From JABAAE01 sp036336715 (lineage in GTDB: Bacteria > Planctomycetota > Planctomycetia > Pirellulales > Pirellulaceae), in assembly GCA_036336715.1 (NCBI GenBank), contig JAYZFP010000021.1, positions 1 through 12,451 on the forward strand: DNA of 12,451 nucleotides. Reading direction: 5' to 3'. Shown one piece after another: positions 1-5,343 of the stretch (positions within the stretch are counted from its first letter, which is position 1; each line of letters opens with the position of its first letter). Position numbers and translations under genes: made by a program. The notes under the pieces are model-generated. The model made no database searches, was not told the DNA's origin, and saw only the letters and a program-made list of their open reading frames with translations.

Positions 1-2
1 CT

Positions 3-254
3 CCCGAAAAGATTCGCCAGAGTTTGAAAGAAGAAGGTATTACCCATTTGTTGATCAACCGCTCGGAACTGGAGCGTCTGCAGAACACCTACGGTTACAA
101 TGCCGGGGAAAAAACCATTTCCCTGGAGGAAATACGACTTCTGGAAAAGAGCGTTTTGAAAAGAGTGGATGCATGGGAAAACCAGGCAGACAATGGTGGA
201 AATTTGGTGCTCTTCGAATGCCTGCCTCCGCTGGACCGCCCATCCCGGCGTTAG
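3..254 (+). CDS. C-terminal end of a probable membrane glycosyltransferase-like protein (5' end outside window)
   Basis: The open frame runs in from the left edge and stops at a TAG at 252-254, so only about the last 83 residues are visible. The segment 'GITHLLINRSELERL' followed by 'YGYNAGEKT', a helical stretch and a short beta-like end (LVLFECL) resembles the soluble C-terminal tail of planctomycete ArnT/PMT-like (GT39-type) polytopic membrane proteins, where a 'GITHxxVNxxExxR...NYGY' block is common. No membrane helix is visible in this piece, so the assignment rests on tail similarity recalled from the family and is tentative. Reading it as coding is supported by the in-frame opening at the edge and protein-like composition. 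The 201 bases from here to the next start (255-455) hold no clear promoter or hairpin. Confidence 0.5.
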   Translation, partial: PEKIRQSLKEEGITHLLINRSELERLQNTYGYNAGEKTISLEEIRLLEKSVLKRVDAWENQADNGGNLVLFECLPPLDRPSRR

Positions 255-455
255 CAGCCACGTTGGAGGTGTGGAATCCGGAATATTGGTCAAAAACGCC
301 GGGGAAAACCTGATTTGGCCGAACGATCGATTTTTGAATCCGTAATAATGAGCTTAGGGACAGGTTTTGTCATTGTGTTCCGTTTACCATCCAAGGCCAT
401 TTAGCTCATGTCGATTTGCGACCCACGCCCTGTCTTTCGTTCCTCAATGGTTCCC

Positions 456-2303
456 ATGAAACGGTTTTTCCTTTTGTCCACGGTCCTGGTGTTTCTCGCC
501 GGTTGTTCGTCGGATTCCAAACCTGGCAAATTTGAGGCGGCCGAAGATACCGGAAAAAGTGAAGAGCTGGCGGGAGATAAAAAACCGGCCTGGATGACCG
601 GTGAAGCCAATCACACGGAAGATCGCAAAAGCGTGCTTCCCGGCACAGGAAGTTTGTCCCCTGGCGTGGCCACAGGCAAGCAGTCTCCAGGCGTCGACCT
701 TGGCAAAAACCCGAGCACCGCAAAAGGTGGAAATAACGGGAATGACAAAAAAACGGGAGAGGTCGTCTCGGGAATTCCGCCTGCGAAAAACACACCTGCC
801 TTACAGCCTGCTGGAACAGGGAACGCCACGGTTTTGATGGCCCGGTTGATGGAAGGTTATCAGAATTCGCAAAAGTTTTTCAAGGAACAGCAGCAGAAGC
901 AGTTGAGCCCGGAAGACGTCAAAAAGGTATACGACCAGTATGCGGAAATGGTTGCCGGCTGGCTGGCGACCGCCGATTTGTTGATGAAGGAGGAGCTGCG
1001 ACAAAAGGACCGGGAAACGGTTGTTGATTTGAAGCAGTTGGCCCACCAGACACTCGCCAACTTTGGTCGGCCGGAACACGAACAGAAACTGTATGATTTC
1101 GGGGAGACTCTGAAGGACGACACCAGTAATAAAATCCGCAAGATTTACGAATTTATCAAATTGCAAAAGCCGCTGGCGGACATTCTTCGGGGCAAGGAAA
1201 TCGACGAAAAGGAGTATTTTGACCGTCTCGACAGGGTCGCATCTTTTTGGCGGGACGATCCAAGTGTCTATCAGAATATCGAGGCGTGGATTACCCAGCT
1301 TTACGGTACCAAGCGGGAATACTTCCTCCGGGCGTTGGAAATTGCTGCCAAGCATTTCACGCAGAGTACCAACACTCAAATCATGTCACGCTCTGAAGTC
1401 CTCAATGATCGTCTGACGGTAGCCAGGATCGGCTTTGACCTGGCGGTGACTGCAGTGGCCGAAGGCAAGGAGAACTCGGCAGAAAACCTGATGGAGTCAG
1501 CCCGTCGTTTGCTGGCTCAACCCGAGCCCAGTGCCTACATCCTGACACAGGTGGTACAAGCCGGACTTCAATTGGAAGTCAAAGGCGAATACGAGATATC
1601 AAAAAAGTATTACGAGCAGGTGGGAGATGCCATCAAGGATTTTGAAAATCAACGATTGAAGGATTCCATTCAGCGGTTGGTAGACAATGCCCTGGTTCGT
1701 TACAACCTGATCGGAAAGCCGCTTCAGGTCGAGGGCATGGTTCCCGAGATTGCGGATGGCGAATTCAGCCGTAAGCCGATCGATTTTTCGAAATACCGCG
1801 GGAAGGTCGTGGTTCTCTTTTTCTGGGCTGTAGGGAATCGTCCCTCGTTGATGCTGATGCGGGATATGGACAAGTTTTACCTGGCCAACCAGGAAAAGGA
1901 CCTTGCGTTGATTGGCATCAACGCCGACCGCGACATGAACGTGATCAGCCAGGCGATGCAGGTGGAACTTCAAAAAATGAAAAGAAAATGGACCCATCTG
2001 ATGCCATCCAGCCCACAAAAACTTGGATTGGAAACCGCCATGGCCAAAAGATGCGGTGTGGATTCAATGCCCTTCAATGTAATTGTCGACAAGAAAGGGA
2101 ATGTCGACTCCATTCGAGCGTACGGAACCCGTTTGGAAGACACGGTTTCCCGCTTGCTGGGGCAAGAGGTCAACCGGGTCTTTGTGGATCCCAAAGCGGC
2201 TTCCGAAGAGGCCAGGAAAAAAGCGGAGGCGGGAAAGCCAGAATCTCCGAAGACAGAATCTCGCCCAAACGGAGCTGAGGCGTCGCCCAATAAAAAATCC
2301 TGA
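456..2303 (+). CDS. Lipoprotein with C-terminal thioredoxin/TlpA-like domain lacking the CxxC cysteines
   Basis: This is a 615-residue protein read from the ATG at 456. That start places a textbook lipoprotein signal at the N-terminus (MKRFFLLSTVLVFLAGC, lipobox LAGC, acylated Cys17, followed by Ser). In-frame ATGs at 408 and 447 would add 16 or 3 residues before the basic n-region; none has a clear Shine-Dalgarno. Residues about 18-120 are a hydrophilic, disordered linker. About 120-410 is a helical, charged region with no recognised family. About 425-575 is a thioredoxin-fold domain of the TlpA/AhpC-TSA type: it has the 'GKVVVLFFWA' strand, a 'GINADRD' strand and the cis-proline loop SMPF (Pro539, codon at 2070). 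Where active members read W-C-x-P-C, this one reads W-A-V-G-N-R-P-S, so Asn461 and Ser464 replace the redox cysteines and no thiol-disulfide chemistry is expected. The last 40 residues are a K/E/P-rich tail. It probably sits periplasmic and membrane-anchored, with a structural or binding role (inference). Confidence 0.85.
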   Translation: MKRFFLLSTVLVFLAGCSSDSKPGKFEAAEDTGKSEELAGDKKPAWMTGEANHTEDRKSVLPGTGSLSPGVATGKQSPGVDLGKNPSTAKGGNNGNDKKTGEVVSGIPPAKNTPALQPAGTGNATVLMARLMEGYQNSQKFFKEQQQKQLSPEDVKKVYDQYAEMVAGWLATADLLMKEELRQKDRETVVDLKQLAHQTLANFGRPEHEQKLYDFGETLKDDTSNKIRKIYEFIKLQKPLADILRGKEIDEKEYFDRLDRVASFWRDDPSVYQNIEAWITQLYGTKREYFLRALEIAAKHFTQSTNTQIMSRSEVLNDRLTVARIGFDLAVTAVAEGKENSAENLMESARRLLAQPEPSAYILTQVVQAGLQLEVKGEYEISKKYYEQVGDAIKDFENQRLKDSIQRLVDNALVRYNLIGKPLQVEGMVPEIADGEFSRKPIDFSKYRGKVVVLFFWAVGNRPSLMLMRDMDKFYLANQEKDLALIGINADRDMNVISQAMQVELQKMKRKWTHLMPSSPQKLGLETAMAKRCGVDSMPFNVIVDKKGNVDSIRAYGTRLEDTVSRLLGQEVNRVFVDPKAASEEARKKAEAGKPESPKTESRPNGAEASPNKKS

Positions 2304-2307
2304 ACCT

Positions 2308-2333
2308 GAAAAATACCGAAAATTGAATTTCGG
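2308..2333 (-). terminator. Possible rho-independent terminator for the xdhC operon
   Basis: Between the convergent lipoprotein gene and xdhC there is a perfect 6-bp inverted repeat, CCGAAA (2316-2321) and TTTCGG (2328-2333), with a 6-base loop. Read on the minus strand, the stem is followed at once by TATTTTTC, a short U-tract in the transcript, about 30 bases past the xdhC stop. The stem is short and only half G/C, so termination would be weak. On the plus strand the repeat has no T-tract after it. Confidence 0.4.
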
Positions 2334-2361
2334 ATGTTCGGGCGATTGCGTGGCGAGTCTC

Positions 2362-3174
2362 TCAGAAATTCTTTCGGGTGTGCTCAAACACCCCCAGGTC
2401 GTCTCGAACCTGCAGCAGCTGTGCCGCAATGCTGATGGCGATTTCGGCCGGCGTATTGTTGCCCAGGGGAAGTCCCAGCGGGCAATGAAAAGAGCTGATT
2501 TTTTCAGGCGGGATCCCTTCCTTCTTCAGGTCCCTCTCCAGGACCTTCGCTTTTTGTTGACTGCCAATCACGCCGACGTAAGGTGCCTGCCTGGTTTGCA
2601 GGATTTTCAAAAGGACCGGCAGGTCTGCAGCGTGTCCCTTGCTGACCAGGACAAAAAAGGTCTCCAGCGGCAGTTGCTCCACCACTGATTCCGGCCGCTC
2701 CAGGCAACGTTTGGACAGCTTGGGATGATCCGGGATTTTCGCCAGCCAGTCAGAGCGGGGGTCCACGCAGGTCAGTTTGCAGTTCAGTCGCGTCAGGAGG
2801 GGGACCAGGGATTGGGAAACGTGTCCGGCTCCAAATACGGCAATTGGCCAGCGGGCCTGGCGATGGGCCTCAAAAAAAAGTTTTACCTCACCGCCGCAGG
2901 TCATTCCCACATCTGTCTGGAGATTCCATGTCACCAGTTCGGTAGACGAAGAGTTTCCATCGAGCATTTTTTGTGCGTGCAGGATGGCCGCTGCTTCAAT
3001 TTTTCCGCCGCCCACGGTGCCACTGAGAATCCCGTTTTCGTTGACGATGGCCTTGGCACCGGTGATTTGGGGAGCGCTCCCCCGGATATCAAGAAGGGTC
3101 ACGGTGACAAAGGATTGTTCCGCATCGAGCAGTTCCCGGGTGACCCGGACATGGTCCTGGATGTCGTGTGTCAT
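2362..3174 (-). CDS. xdhC: XdhC/CoxI-family molybdenum cofactor insertion/sulfuration protein
   Basis: This is a 270-residue member of the XdhC/CoxI family, which binds the molybdenum cofactor, helps its sulfuration and delivers it to xanthine-dehydrogenase-type hydroxylases in the cytoplasm. Visible signatures, in order, are: the N-terminal CoxI block 'GSAPQITGAKAIV' (32-44), 'GTVGGGKIE' (52-60) and 'MTCGGEV' (91-97); a Rossmann core opening with 'FGAGHVSQSLVPLL' (114-127); 'VSKGHAADLPVLL' (177-189); 'IGSQQKAKVLERDL' (203-216); and the closing 'P.GLPLGNNTPAEIAISIAA' block (232-251). Length and motif order are normal for the family. The ATG at 3174 overlaps the TGA of the upstream gene as ATGA, so the two are almost certainly co-transcribed and translationally coupled. 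The island also encodes a MocA-like cytidylyltransferase and an IorAB-type hydroxylase, the expected partners. Confidence 0.92.
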   Translation of the reverse strand: MTHDIQDHVRVTRELLDAEQSFVTVTLLDIRGSAPQITGAKAIVNENGILSGTVGGGKIEAAAILHAQKMLDGNSSSTELVTWNLQTDVGMTCGGEVKLFFEAHRQARWPIAVFGAGHVSQSLVPLLTRLNCKLTCVDPRSDWLAKIPDHPKLSKRCLERPESVVEQLPLETFFVLVSKGHAADLPVLLKILQTRQAPYVGVIGSQQKAKVLERDLKKEGIPPEKISSFHCPLGLPLGNNTPAEIAISIAAQLLQVRDDLGVFEHTRKNF

Positions 3175-3884
3175 TCGGACGTCTCCGGAAGTTCAGCAAC
3201 GGAATCCATTGGGGTTTCGTCTGCTGGGTGGACGGTTTCCAGACTGTCATTCCACTCCAGGAAAAGAAAGCCGGATGTCAGTTTTTCAAGATCCTGCTGC
3301 ACTCCGACAAGGGTTTCCATTTCGTCAAGGGCGACCGCCAGGTCGGGAAGGTGGACCACAAAACATTGTTGGCACTGTGTCAATGTCTCCCCGGCAGAAT
3401 GTTGGTCAGCGATTTCCGTGGCGAACCGTTGGACGTGGGGCCCTTTTTCCATTCCAACAAACATCCTGGTTCCGGGTTTGGGGAAGAGGAAATTATCCTG
3501 CTCTAGGTAGGAATGGTCTCCGTTTTTCTCGAGGTCGGCGAGATCCCATTCAGGATCCTGGAAAAAATAAAAACAACAGGGCCAGATTTCCACCTGTGAA
3601 AAATCAACGGCCTTCAGGTCTCCATTCGAATTTTGGTATCCAATCAGTGCCTGGCGTGGATGGTTGCTGATTTCTGCCTGGAATACCTGTCCGACTTCTG
3701 CGGTGGCGTCGGAGTGGCGAATGGTCGCCAGGCGGGGCAAAAATATGTCGAGACTTTCATTGGATTGGGAATTCCCATCGCTCGGCCCGGAAAAGGCAGC
3801 GCGTCGCGAGTTCTGCTCGTCCGGTGTCGCAATCCGGTTTTGAATCGGATCGACCGTTAATTTGGGCGGAAATTCGGTTTCCAT
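3171..3884 (-). CDS. Unrecognised acidic protein, first gene of the xdhC operon
   Basis: This is a 237-residue protein that I do not recognise. It has no signal peptide and no membrane segment. The first 55 or so residues are polar and low in complexity (rich in S, N, D, E, P). The middle (about 60-215) looks folded, with aromatic and Cys-containing stretches such as 'VEIWPCCFYFF' and 'LTQCQQCFVVHLPDL'. The C-terminus is acidic (ends AELPETSE). That it is a real gene is inferred from its position: it is the leading gene of the leftward operon, its TGA overlaps the xdhC ATG (ATGA at 3171-3174), and its start at 3884 faces the divergent MocA-like gene. The Cys-Cys and Cys-x-x-Cys pairs could bind a metal or cofactor, but this is speculation. 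A weak purine-rich GAAAG lies 7 bases before the ATG. A role in maturation or regulation of the Mo hydroxylase is suggested by context only. Confidence 0.65.
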   Translation of the reverse strand: METEFPPKLTVDPIQNRIATPDEQNSRRAAFSGPSDGNSQSNESLDIFLPRLATIRHSDATAEVGQVFQAEISNHPRQALIGYQNSNGDLKAVDFSQVEIWPCCFYFFQDPEWDLADLEKNGDHSYLEQDNFLFPKPGTRMFVGMEKGPHVQRFATEIADQHSAGETLTQCQQCFVVHLPDLAVALDEMETLVGVQQDLEKLTSGFLFLEWNDSLETVHPADETPMDSVAELPETSE

Positions 3885-4104
3885 GGATGGCTTTCGTGTT
3901 CAGCGACAGGGGTCGGTTCTTCCCAAATGTATTCAAACGGAACTCTGTTTCCAGTAGGTTGGGTGGCAGAGGCCTACCCCCCGGATCCCCGGAGACCGTT
4001 CAAAGCGGGCTGCCGATTCGGTGCCCAGGTGACGTGGTCAACCGTTTGGCTAATCGATTTCTTTGATAACAAGTGAAAGAATATACGGTTTGGGCGATTT
4101 CCAG
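3885..4104. promoter_or_regulatory. Divergent intergenic region of the molybdenum-hydroxylase island
   Basis: These 220 bases separate the starts of the leftward (unknown gene, xdhC) and rightward (MocA-like, then the two hydroxylase subunits) transcription units, so both promoters should lie here. I could not pick out a convincing -35/-10 pair in either direction. A GTAGG/CCTAC inverted repeat at 3954-3958 and 3973-3977 and a CCGG-rich patch near 3980-3995 are weak. An open frame across 3824-4066 has no protein-like features. Confidence 0.45.
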
Positions 4105-4767
4105 ATGACGCGACGCCATTTTTCAATTATTCCCGCTGCAGGGAAGAGTGCACGGATGGGAACGCAAAAGCTGTTATTACCCTGGCCGCGTGTGAATCAG
4201 CAGGGGAAACTTGATGCAAACTGGACCATCCTTGACCAGGTGCTTTCTGCGTGGGAAACGAGTCGGACGGATGAAATCGTCATCGTTCTGCGAAAGCCGG
4301 ATCGGGACTCTCCGCCGGAAACACACCAACGATTACTGGAAATTTGCCAAAAATACCGGGTTCACACCCTGGCGGTGGGTGCTCCTCCCGATATGAAGGC
4401 GTCTGTCCTCGAAGGTTGGCGTTGGCTCGGGAAACGATTTCAGCCGGTTGCAGAGGAGCATTGTTTTGTTTCGACGGCCGATTTGCCCGGTCTCAATCCT
4501 TCGGTCATTAACCGGATGATCCTGGAGGGTGATCCCCGAAGGGTGACCGTTCCCTGGTTTGGTGGAAAGCGGGGGCATCCGGCTCTTTTTCCTTGGAATC
4601 TCTTGAAGGAAGTGGAGTTTTTGCCCCCGGACCAGGGCATCAATCAACTCGTGAATTGTGCGGATACCTTGAGGATACAATTTCCGCAAAGCGAACATTT
4701 TGCTGACGTCGATACGATCGAAGATTATGACGAACTGTTGAAACGAATGAGGCAGATCAGCGATTAG
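4105..4767 (+). CDS. MocA/MobA-like molybdopterin nucleotidyltransferase
   Basis: This is a 220-residue NTP-transferase (NTP_transf_3 type) expected to join a nucleotide, probably CMP, to molybdopterin in the cytoplasm, giving the dinucleotide cofactor used by xanthine-oxidase-family enzymes. The nucleotide-binding loop is 'PAAGKSARMGTQKLLLPW' (10-27). A metal-binding Asp lies in 'STADLPGL' (Asp126), 'GKRGHPALFP' (154-163) matches the GxxGHP substrate loop of MocA, and 'DVDTIEDYDEL' (201-211) matches the conserved D-x-D-T-x-x-D-Y end. The GHP loop and the XdhC/hydroxylase neighbours favour MocA (CTP) over MobA (GTP), though specificity cannot be read with certainty. The ATG at 4105 is preferred because it begins directly before the first strand. 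A TTG at 4063 would add 14 residues unlike the family. It ends in TAG, 117 bases before the [2Fe-2S] subunit gene. Confidence 0.85.
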   Translation: MTRRHFSIIPAAGKSARMGTQKLLLPWPRVNQQGKLDANWTILDQVLSAWETSRTDEIVIVLRKPDRDSPPETHQRLLEICQKYRVHTLAVGAPPDMKASVLEGWRWLGKRFQPVAEEHCFVSTADLPGLNPSVINRMILEGDPRRVTVPWFGGKRGHPALFPWNLLKEVEFLPPDQGINQLVNCADTLRIQFPQSEHFADVDTIEDYDELLKRMRQISD

Positions 4768-4802
4768 ATTCGATCCGGACGCCTCTCTTTGGGTGGTCGC
4801 TA

Positions 4803-4832
4803 TTCCCGTGGGGTTGGAATTGGCCCTATAAT
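4803..4832 (+). promoter_or_regulatory. Candidate internal promoter for the two hydroxylase subunit genes
   Basis: A perfect -10 hexamer TATAAT lies at 4827-4832. The best -35 candidate, TTCCCG at 4803-4808 with an 18-base spacer, matches the consensus at only three of six positions. Transcription would begin near 4839, about 46 bases before the ATG at 4885, within the 117-base gap after the MocA-like gene. It would let the structural subunits be expressed separately from the maturation gene. Confidence 0.35.
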
Positions 4833-4837
4833 CGAAA

Positions 4838-4851
4838 CTGGCAAATGCCAG
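4838..4851. promoter_or_regulatory. Candidate operator palindrome at the predicted transcription start
   Basis: CTGGCA (4838-4843) and TGCCAG (4846-4851) form a perfect inverted repeat separated by AA. It starts five bases after the TATAAT hexamer, over the expected transcription start, where a dimeric repressor would block initiation. It could instead act as a small RNA hairpin (5-bp stem, AAAT loop) at the 5' end of the message. No regulator gene is visible in the window. Confidence 0.35.
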
Positions 4852-4884
4852 ATCAGTCACTCAGTTCATTTGCGGGTTTCCGTC

Positions 4885-5343
4885 ATGACCAAAATTAACG
4901 TCAATGGCAAAGTTCACGAGCTCAAGGACGTACCAGAAGAGACACCCTTGCTATGGGTGTTACGTGATCACCTCGGCCTGACGGGGACCAAGTATGGATG
5001 TGGTATCTCGGAATGTGGTGCCTGTACCGTTCATGTGGATGGTGAAGCGGTTCAATCCTGTGTGACCGAACTGAGTGAGATCGGCGAATCGAAAGTAGTG
5101 ACCGTTGAAGGATTGTCGGAAGATGGTTCGCACCCGGTGCAAAAGGCGTGGAAGGAACACAATGTTCCCCAGTGCGGTTATTGCCAGGTCGGTCAAATGA
5201 TGACCGCTTGTGCCCTGCTTAAGGAAAACCCGGATCCTTCGGACGAAGAAATTGAAGAAGGAATGTGGAACATCTGCCGCTGCGGAACCTATCCCCGCAT
5301 CAAGGCGGCTGTAAAAACGGCAGCCAAGGAGATGAAACAATGA
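4885..5343 (+). CDS. (2Fe-2S)-binding subunit of an IorAB-type molybdenum hydroxylase (IorA-like)
   Basis: This 152-residue protein is the electron-transfer subunit of a xanthine-oxidase-family hydroxylase. It has both expected iron-sulfur sites: a plant-ferredoxin-type cluster with Cys39, Cys44, Cys47 and Cys59 (YGCGISECGACTVHVDG, then QSC), and the C-terminal helical cluster with Cys97, Cys100, Cys131 and Cys133 (PQCGYCQVGQ and NICRCGTYPRI). The length is typical of IorA/CoxS-like small subunits. The ATG at 4885 starts directly at the first beta strand (MTKINVNGK); a TTG at 4789 in the same frame would add an implausible 32 residues. It has no export signal of its own, so if the enzyme is periplasmic it must travel with the large subunit. 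Its TGA overlaps the next ATG (ATGA at 5340-5343), indicating translational coupling and a roughly equal supply of both subunits. Confidence 0.93.
   Translation: MTKINVNGKVHELKDVPEETPLLWVLRDHLGLTGTKYGCGISECGACTVHVDGEAVQSCVTELSEIGESKVVTVEGLSEDGSHPVQKAWKEHNVPQCGYCQVGQMMTACALLKENPDPSDEEIEEGMWNICRCGTYPRIKAAVKTAAKEMKQ

Noticed and set aside
315..349. Possible promoter upstream of the lipoprotein gene (TTGGCC and AATAAT)
   Set aside because: The spacer is 23 bases, too long for a sigma-70 promoter, and the -35 match is poor.
2725..3670. Long plus-strand open frames (261 and 297 codons) opposite xdhC and the unknown gene
   Set aside because: Their translations are Arg/Pro/Ser-rich with no family motifs, and they lie antisense to the clear XdhC signatures, so they are shadows.
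3824..4066. 80-codon plus-strand open frame in the divergent intergenic region
   Set aside because: It starts inside the opposite-strand gene, has no ribosome site and no protein-like features.
4063..4104. TTG start for the nucleotidyltransferase
   Set aside because: The extra 14 residues precede the usual family start, and the ATG at 4105 directly precedes the first beta strand.
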